Counted from the first letter of the stretch, positions 1-9,279 are shown. The stretch is 64,000 nt of DNA from Burkholderia cenocepacia (GCF_014211915.1 NZ_CP060039.1:1240001-1304000), one strand, 5' to 3'. Numbers and translations: made by a program. Notes: generated by a model not told the origin, from the letters alone.

Positions 1-352
1 CGCGCGGGGCGCCGCAGGTGGCGCGGCGCGGGCCCGCGAGGCCGGCCGCGACGCAGCCGCCGACGGTGGCCGTGCGGCCGAAGTGCGGCGGCTCGAACGG
101 CAGCATCTGGCCGCACTCGGCGAGGACGGTTTCCAGTTGCGCGAGCGGCGTGCCCGCGCGGACCGTGACGACGAGTTCGGCCGGGTCGTACGACACGATG
201 CCCTGAAACGCACGCGTGTCGAGTATTTCGCCCTCGAGCGCCTGGCCGTACCAGTCCTTGGTGCCGCCGCCGCGAATCCGCAGCGGCCGGCCGTCGGCAC
301 TGGCGGCGCGGATGCGCTCGGCCCATCCGGCGACGATGTCGTCCTCTTCCAT
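1..352 (-). CDS. glcE: Glycolate oxidase FAD-binding subunit GlcE (N-terminal part)
   Basis: The gene runs off the left edge, so only about 117 N-terminal residues are visible, starting from an ATG at 352. The protein opens MEEDDIVAGW, and the PCMH-type FAD-binding fold is recognisable from LRIRGGGTKDWYG (about residues 24-36) and the glycine-rich TVGGCVAAGLAGPRR stretch near residues 97-111. GlcE is the small FAD subunit that works with GlcD and the iron-sulfur subunit GlcF to oxidise glycolate to glyoxylate at the membrane. It lies 185 bp downstream of glcD on the same strand, the usual glcD-glcE-glcF order, so glcF is expected just outside the window. Confidence 0.85.
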   Translation of the reverse strand, partial: MEEDDIVAGWAERIRAASADGRPLRIRGGGTKDWYGQALEGEILDTRAFQGIVSYDPAELVVTVRAGTPLAQLETVLAECGQMLPFEPPHFGRTATVGGCVAAGLAGPRRATCGAPR

Positions 353-491
353 GTCCTGTTGCTTTCTCGTCTCGTTGTTCGGTCGATTGTACCGGGGTGG
401 CGCGATTCCACATCGCGACTATCCCTAAGCCCCGTATCGGATGCGGCCTGCCGGCGGCGGCGCCCGAACGCGCCGCGAGGGCGCGGCAGAC

Positions 492-518
492 CCCCGCACC
501 ACGGCCGCCGGTGCGGGG
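492..518 (-). other. GC hairpin between glcD and glcE
   Basis: A perfect 9-bp inverted repeat (CCCCGCACC and GGTGCGGGG) with a 9-nt loop lies just downstream of the glcD stop. There is no T-run after it on the minus strand, so it is not a standard intrinsic terminator. It may be an mRNA-stabilising or attenuating element in the glcDE message. The rest of the 353-537 gap shows nothing recognisable. Confidence 0.35.
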
Positions 519-537
519 CGCGACCCGCGCGTGCCGC

Positions 538-2031
538 TCAGAAGCGCGGCAGGTCGGGGTGCGGCAACAGCCCGCCGCGCACGTGCTGGCGACCGTATTC
601 GGCGCAGCGCGCGCGGGTCGGGATGCCCTTGTCCGGATTCAGCAGCCCGGCCGGATCGAATGCGCGCTTGACCGCGAAGAACGCGTCGCGCTCCTGCGGC
701 GAGAACTGCACGCACATCGAATTGAGTTTTTCGATGCCGACACCGTGCTCGCCGGTCACGCTGCCGCCGAATTCCACGCAGCATTCGAGGATTTCCGCGC
801 CGAACTGCTCGGCGCGGTGCAGCTCGTCCGGGTCGTTCGCGTTGTACAGGATCAGCGGATGCATGTTGCCGTCGCCCGCATGGAACACGTTGATGCAGCG
901 CAGCCCGTAGCAGGTTTCGAGCTGCTCGATGCGCGCGAGTAGCGGGCCGATCGCGCGGCGCGGCACGGTGCCGTCCATGCAGTAGTAATCGGCGGAAATG
1001 CGCCCGGCGGCCGGAAACGCGTTCTTGCGGCCGGACCAGAAGCGCAGCCGCTCGTGTTCGTTGCGCGACACCTGGATGCGCGTCGCGCCGTGTTCGCGCA
1101 GCACGGCCGTCATCCGGACGATTTCCTCGGCGACTTCTTCCGGCGTGCCGTCCGATTCGCACAGCAGGATCGCCTTCGCGTCGAGGTCGTAGCCCGCGTG
1201 CGTGAACGCCTCGACCGCTTGCGTGGCGGGCTTGTCCATCATCTCGAGCCCGGCCGGGATGATGCCCGACGCGATGATCGCCGCCACCGCCTCGCCGCCC
1301 TTGACGACGTCGTCGAAGCTCGCCATCACGAGCTGCGCGGTCTGCGGCTTCGGAATCAGCCGTACCGTGACCTCGGTGACGATCGCGAACATCCCTTCGC
1401 TGCCGATCATCACGGCGAGCAGGTCGAGGCCCGGCATGTCGAGCGCGAGCGAGCCGAATTCGACGACCTCGCCGTCGATTGTCACCGCGCGCACGCGCAT
1501 CACGTTGTGCACGGTCAGACCGTATTTCAGGCAGTGGACGCCGCCGGAATTTTCCGCGACGTTGCCGCCGATCGTGCAGGCGATCTGCGACGACGGATCG
1601 GGTGCGTAATACAGGCCGTACGGCGCGGCCGCCTCCGAGATCGCGAGGTTGCGCACGCCGGGCTGCACGGTCGCGGTGCGCGCGTACGGATCGACTTCGA
1701 CGATGCGCGTGAAGCGCGCGAGCGACAGCACGACGCCGAGCGCGATCGGCAGCGCGCCGCCCGACAGGCTCGTGCCGGCACCGCGCGGCACGATCGGCAC
1801 TTCCATGCGGCGGCAGATCTGCACGATCCGCTGCACCTGCGACTCCGTTTCGGGCAGCGCGACCGCGAGCGGGAGCCGGCGGTACGCGGACAGGCCGTCG
1901 CATTCGTACGGCGCGGTGTCCTCGTCGCGGTACAGCAGGCAGTGCGTCGGCAGCACGGCCATCAGCGCCTGCACGACTTCGCGCTGACGCTGCGCGCGTG
2001 CGGCGCTCGACAGTTCGACGGGAGCGTTCAT
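538..2031 (-). CDS. glcD: Glycolate oxidase subunit GlcD
   Basis: 497-residue FAD-linked oxidase, the usual GlcD length. The start is the ATG at 2031 (MNAPVELSSA). The FAD pyrophosphate-binding motif PRGAGTSLSGGALP is near residue 100. The C-terminal FAD_oxidase_C domain carries FHAGDGNMHP and GEHGVGIEKL, which are typical of the family. It oxidises glycolate (and probably D-lactate) to the 2-oxo acid, passing electrons to the respiratory chain with GlcE and GlcF. It is 38 bp downstream of another FAD-linked oxidase on the same strand and upstream of glcE, so the three are probably cotranscribed. Confidence 0.92.
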   Translation of the reverse strand: MNAPVELSSAARAQRQREVVQALMAVLPTHCLLYRDEDTAPYECDGLSAYRRLPLAVALPETESQVQRIVQICRRMEVPIVPRGAGTSLSGGALPIALGVVLSLARFTRIVEVDPYARTATVQPGVRNLAISEAAAPYGLYYAPDPSSQIACTIGGNVAENSGGVHCLKYGLTVHNVMRVRAVTIDGEVVEFGSLALDMPGLDLLAVMIGSEGMFAIVTEVTVRLIPKPQTAQLVMASFDDVVKGGEAVAAIIASGIIPAGLEMMDKPATQAVEAFTHAGYDLDAKAILLCESDGTPEEVAEEIVRMTAVLREHGATRIQVSRNEHERLRFWSGRKNAFPAAGRISADYYCMDGTVPRRAIGPLLARIEQLETCYGLRCINVFHAGDGNMHPLILYNANDPDELHRAEQFGAEILECCVEFGGSVTGEHGVGIEKLNSMCVQFSPQERDAFFAVKRAFDPAGLLNPDKGIPTRARCAEYGRQHVRGGLLPHPDLPRF

Positions 2032-2069
2032 GAGGTCTCCTGCGTGCGGCGCGAGCTCGCGCCGCCGGG

Positions 2070-3479
2070 TCAGCACGTGAAAATCTTGCCTGGATTCATC
2101 AGGTTGCGCGGATCGAGCGCGAGCTTGATCGCGCGCATCGTGTCGATCGCGTTGTCGCCGTGCTCCTTCGGCAGGAAGCGCATCTTGTGCAGCCCGATGC
2201 CGTGCTCGCCCGTGCAGGTGCCGCCCAGCCGCAGCGCGCGCTCGACGATCCGGTCGTTGATGTGCTCGGCTTCGGCGAGTTCCTCGGGCTTGTCGGGATC
2301 GATCAGGATCGCGACGTGGAAATTGCCGTCGCCGACGTGGCCGACGATCGGGCAGGGCAGCGACGACGCGCGCAGGTCGACCTCGGTTTCCTCGACGCAC
2401 GCGGCGAGCTGCGAGATCGGCACGCACACGTCGGTCGTCACCGCGCGGCAGCCGGGCTTCAGCTGCAGCATCGCGAAGTACGCGTTGTGGCGCGCGGACC
2501 AGAGCCGCGTGCGATCCTCGGGGCGGGTCGCCCATTCGAAGCCCTGGCCGGCGTTCTGGCCGGCGAGCGCCTGCACGAGTTCGGCCTGTTCCTTCACGCC
2601 GGCCTCGGTGCCGTGGAATTCGAAGAACAGCGTCGGCGCTTCGGTCAGCGTCAGGTTCGAGTGGCGGTTGATCGAGCGCACCGCGAGCGCATCGACGAAT
2701 TCGACGCGCGCGATCGGCACGCCGATCTGGATCGTCTCGATCACCGTGCGCACCGCGTCGCCCATCGTCGGGAACGTGCAGATCGCGGCCGACACGGCTT
2801 CGGGCAGCGGGTGCAGGCGCAGCGTGATTTCGGTGATCACGCCGAGCGTGCCTTCGGACCCGACGAACAGGCGCGTGAGGTCGTAACCGGCCGACGACTT
2901 GCGCGCGCGGGAACCGGTTTTGACCACGCGGCCGTCCGCGAGCACCGCGGTCAGGCCGAGCACGTTCTCGCGCATCGTGCCGTAGCGGACGGCGTTGGTG
3001 CCCGATGCACGGGTCGCGGTCATCCCGCCGATGCTGGCGTCGGCGCCCGGATCGATCGGGAAGAACAGGCCGGTATCGCGCAGCGCCTCGTTGAGCGCCT
3101 TGCGCGTGATGCCGGGCTCGACCGTCACGGTCAGGTCCTCGGCATTGATCGACAGCACGCGGTTCATTTCCGACAAATCGAGCGACACGCCGCCGCGCAC
3201 CGCGAGCAGGTGGCCTTCGAGCGACGAGCCGGCGCCGTACGGGATCAGCGGCACGCTGTAGAGCGAGCACAGCGACACGACTTCGCGCACGTCGTCGGTG
3301 CTGCGCGCGAACACGACGGCGTCGGGCAGTTGCGGATCGAACGGGGATTCGTCGCGGCCGTGATGGGCGCGGACCGCGTCGGCGGTCGACACGCGCTCGC
3401 CGAAGGCGGCGCGCAGCGCATCGAGCATGGCGGGAGGCAGCGGGCGGCGCGTGGCGGCCGGCGGGGCAGGGTGATTCAC
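2070..3479 (-). CDS. FAD-linked 2-hydroxyacid oxidase (D-lactate dehydrogenase/GlcD-like)
   Basis: 469-residue protein with the same two-domain plan as GlcD: N-terminal FAD-binding part with PYGAGSSLEGHLLA, and a C-terminal part with GHVGDGNFHVAI and GEHGIGLHKM. I chose the GTG at 3479 (VNHPAPPAAT) because an AGGAG ribosome site sits 7 nt upstream; longer readings extend into the divergent intergenic region. Family members include D-lactate cytochrome dehydrogenases and D-2-hydroxyacid oxidases; the exact substrate cannot be read from sequence. Its place directly before glcD suggests a shared role in oxidising glycolate or lactate. Confidence 0.85.
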   Translation of the reverse strand: MNHPAPPAATRRPLPPAMLDALRAAFGERVSTADAVRAHHGRDESPFDPQLPDAVVFARSTDDVREVVSLCSLYSVPLIPYGAGSSLEGHLLAVRGGVSLDLSEMNRVLSINAEDLTVTVEPGITRKALNEALRDTGLFFPIDPGADASIGGMTATRASGTNAVRYGTMRENVLGLTAVLADGRVVKTGSRARKSSAGYDLTRLFVGSEGTLGVITEITLRLHPLPEAVSAAICTFPTMGDAVRTVIETIQIGVPIARVEFVDALAVRSINRHSNLTLTEAPTLFFEFHGTEAGVKEQAELVQALAGQNAGQGFEWATRPEDRTRLWSARHNAYFAMLQLKPGCRAVTTDVCVPISQLAACVEETEVDLRASSLPCPIVGHVGDGNFHVAILIDPDKPEELAEAEHINDRIVERALRLGGTCTGEHGIGLHKMRFLPKEHGDNAIDTMRAIKLALDPRNLMNPGKIFTC

Positions 3480-3615
3480 GAATGTCTCCTGACTGCTTGT
3501 CGAACTGTCGGCCCATTCTACGCTGTAACGTCCGCTGCGCCTCCCGCCGCGGGCTGCGATAATCGCGTTCCAGCCAACCGGGCCGCATGGCGGCCGCGCA
3601 CGAGAGGACATTCGC

Positions 3616-4167
3616 ATGGGCAACCGCTTGAGCAAGATCGCGACGCGCACGGGCGACGACGGCACCACCGGCCTTGGCGACGGACGGCGCATCGGCAAGG
3701 ACGACGCGCGGATCGCCGCGATCGGCGACGTCGACGAACTGAACTCGAATCTCGGCGTGCTGCTGGCCGAGACCTTGCCGGACGACGTGCGCACGGCGCT
3801 CGTCACGATTCAGCACGACCTGTTCGATCTCGGCGGCGAGCTGTGCATTCCTGGCCACGCAGTGCTCGACGACACGCATCTCGCCCGCCTCGACCGGTGG
3901 CTTGCCGACTACAACGCGACGCTGCCGCCGCTGAAGGAGTTCATCCTGCCGGCCGGCTCGCGCGCGGCGTCGCTCGCGCACGTCTGCCGAACCGTGTGCC
4001 GCCGCGCGGAGCGCTCGATCGTCGCGCTCGGGCGCGGCGATACGCTCAATGATGCACCGCGGCGGTACGTGAACCGGCTGTCCGACCTGCTGTTCGTGCT
4101 GGCGCGCGTGCTGAACCGCGCCGACGGCGGAACCGACGTGTTATGGGAGCGCGGGCGCGTCCGTTAG
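3616..4167 (+). CDS. Cob(I)yrinic acid a,c-diamide adenosyltransferase, PduO type
   Basis: 183 residues, full length for the PduO/MMAB family. The N-terminal ATP-binding stretch SKIATRTGDDGTTGLGDG (residues 5-22) and the conserved DVDELNS and RRAERSI motifs are clear. It transfers the adenosyl group of ATP to cob(I)alamin to give the coenzyme B12 form needed by methylmalonyl-CoA mutase or ethanolamine ammonia-lyase. A GAGAGGA ribosome site precedes the ATG. It is divergent from the FAD-linked oxidase; a GATAAT box at 3558-3563 could be its -10, but I see no convincing -35. Confidence 0.92.
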   Translation: MGNRLSKIATRTGDDGTTGLGDGRRIGKDDARIAAIGDVDELNSNLGVLLAETLPDDVRTALVTIQHDLFDLGGELCIPGHAVLDDTHLARLDRWLADYNATLPPLKEFILPAGSRAASLAHVCRTVCRRAERSIVALGRGDTLNDAPRRYVNRLSDLLFVLARVLNRADGGTDVLWERGRVR

Positions 4168-4214
4168 CCTGCCGTCACATTTTTGCGCACTGCGACAATT
4201 TGCCCGGCGAGCGC

Positions 4215-5469
<1,255 letters not shown>

Positions 5470-5509
5470 GGTACCGGCGGCCGGTCTCGGCCAACGCAAC
5501 AATGCAATG

Positions 5510-5537
5510 AAAAAGCCCGGCGCGAGCCGGGCTTTTT
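5510..5537. terminator. Bidirectional intrinsic terminator between hmp and the VapC gene
   Basis: A 12-bp stem (A5-GCCCGGC and GCCGGGC-T5) with a GCGA loop, with A-run and T-run on either side, so it can stop transcription from both strands. It separates the converging hmp and toxin genes. Confidence 0.9.
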
Positions 5538-5561
5538 ACATGTGGCACCGTGCGGGCGACT

Positions 5562-5951
5562 TCAGGCGCGCAACATCAGCGTTGCGTGGTAGCGCCACAC
5601 CTTCGGATCGGCACTGACGAGCGGCATGCCTTCATGCAGTGCCTGCGCGACCATCATGCGGTCGAATGGATCGGCATGATCGGGGAAATCGGGCAGTGCG
5701 GCGACGCCTTCGACGTGATCGCTGCTGATCGGCAACTCCGCGAAACCGGCGAGCCGGAACGCTGAGCGGGCATCCCGCGGATGAACGGGGAGGTTGCCCT
5801 TGCGATACTTGATTGCGATTTCCCAGATGGATGCGGCACTGACGTACAGCGTGTTCTGGGGATCCTCGATCAACGCGACGGCAGTCGGCGAAAGTTGCGG
5901 CGCGCCTTCAGCCGCCCAGAGCGCGATGTGCGTATCAAGCAGCAGCTTCAC
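5562..5951 (-). CDS. VapC-type PIN-domain ribonuclease toxin
   Basis: 129 residues, typical for a PIN toxin. The acidic residues expected at the Mg-dependent nuclease site are present: D6 (LLLDTHIALW), E44 (WEIAIK), D94/D97 (DPFDRMM) and D115 (SADPKVW). Such toxins cut RNA, often tRNA, when not bound by their antitoxin. The start overlaps the last codons of the Phd-type antitoxin gene by 4 bp (ATGA), which implies translational coupling. The combination of a VapC-like PIN toxin with a Phd/YefM antitoxin is common. Confidence 0.88.
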   Translation of the reverse strand: MKLLLDTHIALWAAEGAPQLSPTAVALIEDPQNTLYVSAASIWEIAIKYRKGNLPVHPRDARSAFRLAGFAELPISSDHVEGVAALPDFPDHADPFDRMMVAQALHEGMPLVSADPKVWRYHATLMLRA

Positions 5952-6217
5952 GGCGTGAGCCCTTGGTCCGAGCTGGCATCGAAGTCCGCGGCGATCGATT
6001 CATCGCCGGCATTGAATGCCTCGACGCTTGCCGGGATGTTCAATCCGGCAAGCAACTGACGGGCCGCGCCGATCCGCTTTGGCGCGGCGTAAGGAACGAT
6101 CCGCGCGACCGGATGACCATTGCGGGCGATCACGACTTCGGCTTCGCGCCCCGATTCAAGCGCTTCGACGAGGCTGGAAAGCCGCGACTTGGCATCGTGC
6201 ATGTTGACGGTCGGCAT
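5948..6217 (-). CDS. Phd/YefM-type antitoxin
   Basis: 89 residues. The N-terminal MPTVNMHDAKSRLSSLVEAL and VIARNGHPVARI match the DNA-binding Phd/YefM fold; the acidic C-terminal tail (about residues 65-89) would wrap the toxin. It precedes the PIN toxin gene with an ATGA overlap. A GAGGA ribosome site lies before the ATG at 6217. Repeated GTTAGCTAG elements just upstream probably form the autoregulatory operator. Confidence 0.88.
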   Translation of the reverse strand: MPTVNMHDAKSRLSSLVEALESGREAEVVIARNGHPVARIVPYAAPKRIGAARQLLAGLNIPASVEAFNAGDESIAADFDASSDQGLTP

Positions 6218-6228
6218 GGTCGATCCTC

Positions 6229-6260
6229 TAGTTAGCTAGGTGATGTTAGCTAGTCTAGCA
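6229..6260 (-). promoter_or_regulatory. Repeated TTAGCTAG elements upstream of the antitoxin (candidate operator)
   Basis: GTTAGCTAG occurs twice (6231-6239 and 6245-6253), start-to-start spacing 14 bp, and CTAG occurs several times in this AT-rich patch directly upstream of the antitoxin ribosome site. Direct or inverted repeats in this position are the usual binding sites of toxin-antitoxin complexes. No clear -35/-10 pair could be assigned. Confidence 0.5.
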
Positions 6261-6340
6261 GAGCGACACGCCGGGCGCAGGCTGGCCGCGTGGCCAATTC
6301 GCCGCCAGGCGAGGCCATGCGATCAGCCTGTCGGCTTTCT

Positions 6341-7414
6341 TCAGTTCCCGCTGCCGCGCGCGACGCGCCGTGCCTTCACCGATTCCGCGAGGCCTTCGAG
6401 CACCTTCACGCTGTCGTCCCACGCGATGCACGCGTCGGTGATGCTCTGGCCGTAGGTCAGCGCGCAGCCTTCCTTCAGGTCCTGGCGGCCCTCGACGAGG
6501 TGCGACTCGATCATCACGCCGACGATGCGTTCGTCGCCGGCCGCGATCTGGCGGCCGATGTCGGCGCACACGGGGATCTGGTTCTCGTGCTTCTTCGAGC
6601 TGTTCGCGTGGCTCGCGTCGATCATCAGGCGTGCGGCGAGGCCGGCCTTGCCGATGTCCGCGCACGCGGCGTTCACGCTGTCCGCGTCGTAGTTCGGCGC
6701 CTTGCCGCCGCGCAGGATCACGTGGCAGTCCTCGTTGCCGGCCGTCGACACGATCGCCGAATGGCCGCCCTTCGTCACCGACAGGAAATGGTGCGGCTGC
6801 GACGCGGCCTTGATCGCGTCGACCGCGATCTTCACGTTGCCGTCGGTGCCGTTCTTGAAGCCGACCGGGCACGACAGCCCCGACGCGAGCTCGCGGTGCA
6901 CCTGCGACTCGGTCGTGCGCGCGCCGATCGCGCCCCACGAGATCAGGTCGGCGATGTACTGCGGGCTGATCATGTCGAGGTATTCGGTCGCGGCCGGCAG
7001 CCCCATTTCGTTGATCTGCAGCAGCAGCTCGCGCGCGGTGCGCAGCCCTTCGTTGATCTTGAAGCTGTTGTCGAGGTGCGGATCGTTGATGAGTCCCTTC
7101 CAGCCGACCGTCGTGCGCGGCTTCTCGAAATAGACGCGCATCACGATTTCCAGTTCGCCCTTGAAGCGCTCGCGTTCCTTCACGAGCCGGCCCGCGTATT
7201 CGATCGCGGCCTTCGTATCGTGGATCGAGCACGGCCCGATCACCACGATCAGCCGGTCGTCCATCCCGTGCAGGATGCGGTGCATCGACTGGCGCGAGTG
7301 GTAGATCAGCTCGGACGCGGCTTCGGAGCACGCGAATTCGCGGATCAGGTGGGCGGGCGGCGTCAGTTCCTTGAGTTCGCGGATGCGGACGTCGTCGGTG
7401 TTGTGCGGGGGCAT
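6341..7414 (-). CDS. aroG: 3-deoxy-7-phosphoheptulonate (DAHP) synthase, class I
   Basis: 357 residues, the length of AroF/G/H enzymes. Signature segments VIGPCSIHD, EKPRTTVGWKG and GARTTESQ are present. It condenses phosphoenolpyruvate and erythrose 4-phosphate, the first step of the shikimate pathway to Phe, Tyr and Trp. The start is the ATG at 7414 with an AGGAG site upstream. The roughly 290-nt leader ahead of it holds a promoter, a short aromatic-rich leader peptide and an intrinsic terminator, so expression is probably set by attenuation in addition to allosteric feedback. Which amino acid inhibits the enzyme cannot be told from the sequence. Confidence 0.95.
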   Translation of the reverse strand: MPPHNTDDVRIRELKELTPPAHLIREFACSEAASELIYHSRQSMHRILHGMDDRLIVVIGPCSIHDTKAAIEYAGRLVKERERFKGELEIVMRVYFEKPRTTVGWKGLINDPHLDNSFKINEGLRTARELLLQINEMGLPAATEYLDMISPQYIADLISWGAIGARTTESQVHRELASGLSCPVGFKNGTDGNVKIAVDAIKAASQPHHFLSVTKGGHSAIVSTAGNEDCHVILRGGKAPNYDADSVNAACADIGKAGLAARLMIDASHANSSKKHENQIPVCADIGRQIAAGDERIVGVMIESHLVEGRQDLKEGCALTYGQSITDACIAWDDSVKVLEGLAESVKARRVARGSGN

Positions 7415-7546
7415 GCTGTTTCTCCTAATTTTCCGGGGCGCCGTTCGGTCAGTGCGCGTGCGGCAGATTCATCAATTCGGGCGATTCAGTGGTGTCGGTC
7501 GGGGCTGCTGAACGGCTGCGGCGGCGACCGACTGGCGAAGGGCGAA

Positions 7547-7577
7547 AAAAAACCGCCGGGTTCGCCGGCGGTTTTTT
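7547..7577 (-). terminator. Attenuator terminator hairpin in the aroG leader
   Basis: On the minus strand a 13-bp stem (A6-CCGCCGG and CCGGCGG-T6) with a 5-nt loop is followed by more T, a strong intrinsic terminator. It sits 132 bp before the aroG start and 29 bp after the leader-peptide stop, where a ribosome-mediated attenuator should be. Its left arm (7564-7571) can pair instead with 7621-7628 in the leader coding region, giving an antiterminator. Confidence 0.85.
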
Positions 7578-7606
7578 CGGGAATTTCGGTTGCGCTTTAC
7601 GCGCCA

Positions 7607-7672
7607 TCAACCCTCTCGATCCGCCAGCGGTCTGAGATACCAAAAAAAGTAAAAGTAAAACTTGGCGGACAT
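7607..7672 (-). CDS. aroG leader peptide, 21 residues with eight consecutive aromatic residues
   Basis: A short open frame starting at the ATG at 7672 and ending TGA at 7609-7607. Residues 5-12 are FYFYFFWY, encoded at 7637-7660: four Phe, three Tyr and one Trp in a row. It lies between a good promoter and an intrinsic terminator upstream of the gene for the first enzyme of aromatic amino acid synthesis. Codons 2-4 (7663-7669) can pair with codons 16-18 (7620-7626); the latter can alternatively pair with the terminator's left arm. Ribosome stalling at the aromatic codons would free the antiterminator. The ribosome site upstream is weak. This matches the logic of pheL/trpL-type leaders but I know of no name for it. 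Confidence 0.8.
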   Translation of the reverse strand: MSAKFYFYFFWYLRPLADREG

Positions 7673-7709
7673 GACGGAAATTCGGCTCGTCAAAAAAGTT
7701 GATTCGGAA

Positions 7710-7738
7710 TTTATACCCGGTCCCCGCGCGGCTGGCAA
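7710..7738 (-). promoter_or_regulatory. Sigma-70 promoter of the aroG leader
   Basis: On the minus strand TTGCCA (7733-7738) and TATAAA (7710-7715) are separated by exactly 17 bp, close to consensus. Transcription would start near 7703, about 30 nt before the leader-peptide ATG. Confidence 0.75.
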
Positions 7739-7750
7739 CCGGGGACGTTC

Positions 7751-7800
7751 AAAAATGCGGACAATCCGCGCGTTTTCGTCAAAATGCGCGGATTGTCTGC
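7751..7800 (-). terminator. Intrinsic terminator of tldD
   Basis: A 20-bp imperfect inverted repeat (7757-7776 and 7781-7800, two mismatches on the minus strand) with a 4-nt loop is followed on the minus strand by ATTTTT. It begins 12 bp after the tldD stop, ending the yhdP-nitrilase-tldD message before the aroG promoter. Confidence 0.8.
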
Positions 7801-7812
7801 GCCGCGATGCGG

Positions 7813-9279
7813 TTATGCCGTACCGCCGACCGTCATCTTGTCGATCCGCAGGGTCGGCTGGCCGACGCCGACCGGCACGCTCTGGCCTTCCTTGCCGCAT
7901 ACGCCGACGCCCGTGTCGAGCGACATGTCGTTGCCGATCATGCTCACGTACTTCAGCGATTCCGGGCCGCTGCCGATCAGCGTCGCGCCCTTCACCGGGT
8001 AGGTGATCTTGCCGTTCTCGATCATGTACGCCTCGGACGCCGAGAACACGAACTTGCCGTTCGTGATGTCGACCTGGCCGCCGCCGAAGTTCACCGCGTA
8101 CAGGCCGTTCTTCACCGACGCGATGATTTCCTGCGGGTCCTTGTCGCCGTTCAGCATGTACGTGTTCGTCATGCGCGGCATCGGCAGCGCCGCGTACGAC
8201 TCGCGCCGCGCGTTGCCGGTGACCGGCATCTTCATCAGGCGCGCGTTCAGCGTGTCCTGGATGTAGCCCTTCAGGATGCCGTCCTCGATCAGCGTCGTGC
8301 ACTGCGTCGGGTTGCCCTCGTCGTCGATGTTCAGCGAGCCGCGGCGGTTCGGCAGCGTACCGTCGTCGACCACCGTCACGCCCTTCGCGGCGACCTGCTC
8401 GCCAATCCGGCCGGCGAACGCGGACGAGCCCTTGCGGTTGAAGTCGCCTTCGAGGCCGTGGCCGATCGCCTCGTGCAGCAGCACGCCCGGCCAGCCCGGT
8501 CCGAGCACGACCGTCATCGCGCCGGCCGGCGCGGGGCGGGCGTCGAGGTTGACGAGCGCCGCGTGCACGGCGTCGTCGACGTAGCGCGACAGGACTTCGT
8601 CGGTGAAGTAGCCGTAGTCGAAGCGGCCGCCGCCGCCGCCCGAGCCGATCTCGCGACGGCCGTTCTGTTCGGCGATCACCGTCACCGACACGCGCACCAG
8701 CGGCCGGATGTCGGCCGCGAGCGCGCCGTCGCTGCGCGCGACCAGCACGACGTCGTATTCGCCGGCGAGGCCGGCCATCACCTGCGTGATGCGCGGGTCG
8801 CGCCCGCGCGCCATCTGCTCGATGCGTTCGAGCAGCTTGACCTTGGCCGTCGCGTCGAGCGACGCGAGCGGGTCGGACGGCAGGTACAGGTCGCGGCCCG
8901 AGATGCCCGTCAGCGACGTGGCGGCCTTGATCTTCTGGCGGCCGCCGCCGGCCGCCGCGATCGCCTTGGTGGCGGCGGCGGCTTGCGCGATGGCCTCGGG
9001 CGACAGGTCGTCCGAGTACGCGAACGCGGTGCGGTCGCCCGCGACCGCGCGCACGCCGACGCCCTGGTCGATGCTGAAGCTGCCCGATTTGACGATGCCT
9101 TCCTCGAGGCTCCACGCTTCGCTGCGGGTCGCCTGGAAATACAGGTCCGCGTAGTCGACGCGATGCGTGAAGATGTCGGCGATCGTGCGCGTGAGCAGGC
9201 TTTCGTCGAGGCCGTACGGCGTGAGCAGGATGTCCTTCGCCAGCGCGAGGTTGCGGATGCCGGGTTCGATGATGTTCAT
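7813..9279 (-). CDS. tldD: Metalloprotease TldD
   Basis: 488 residues, full length for the PmbA/TldD family. The zinc-binding HExxxH motif is seen as LLHEAIGHG (His269, Glu270, His274). TldD pairs with TldE/PmbA as a heterodimeric peptidase that degrades unfolded peptides and processes some ribosomally made peptides; the partner gene is not in this window. The gene is the last of a minus-strand set with a nitrilase-family gene (84 bp gap) and yhdP, resembling the yhdP-tldD arrangement of enterobacteria. Confidence 0.95.
   Translation of the reverse strand: MNIIEPGIRNLALAKDILLTPYGLDESLLTRTIADIFTHRVDYADLYFQATRSEAWSLEEGIVKSGSFSIDQGVGVRAVAGDRTAFAYSDDLSPEAIAQAAAATKAIAAAGGGRQKIKAATSLTGISGRDLYLPSDPLASLDATAKVKLLERIEQMARGRDPRITQVMAGLAGEYDVVLVARSDGALAADIRPLVRVSVTVIAEQNGRREIGSGGGGGRFDYGYFTDEVLSRYVDDAVHAALVNLDARPAPAGAMTVVLGPGWPGVLLHEAIGHGLEGDFNRKGSSAFAGRIGEQVAAKGVTVVDDGTLPNRRGSLNIDDEGNPTQCTTLIEDGILKGYIQDTLNARLMKMPVTGNARRESYAALPMPRMTNTYMLNGDKDPQEIIASVKNGLYAVNFGGGQVDITNGKFVFSASEAYMIENGKITYPVKGATLIGSGPESLKYVSMIGNDMSLDTGVGVCGKEGQSVPVGVGQPTLRIDKMTVGGTA

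Noticed and set aside
538..3981. An upstream extension of the glcD frame through the second oxidase gene
   Set aside because: Protein similarity starts at the ATG at 2031, and the extension overlaps the other oxidase in a non-coding frame.
7449..7607. A second small frame starting at the ATG that overlaps the aroG leader-peptide stop
   Set aside because: It runs through the terminator hairpin, has no ribosome site or recognisable sequence, and is best explained as chance.
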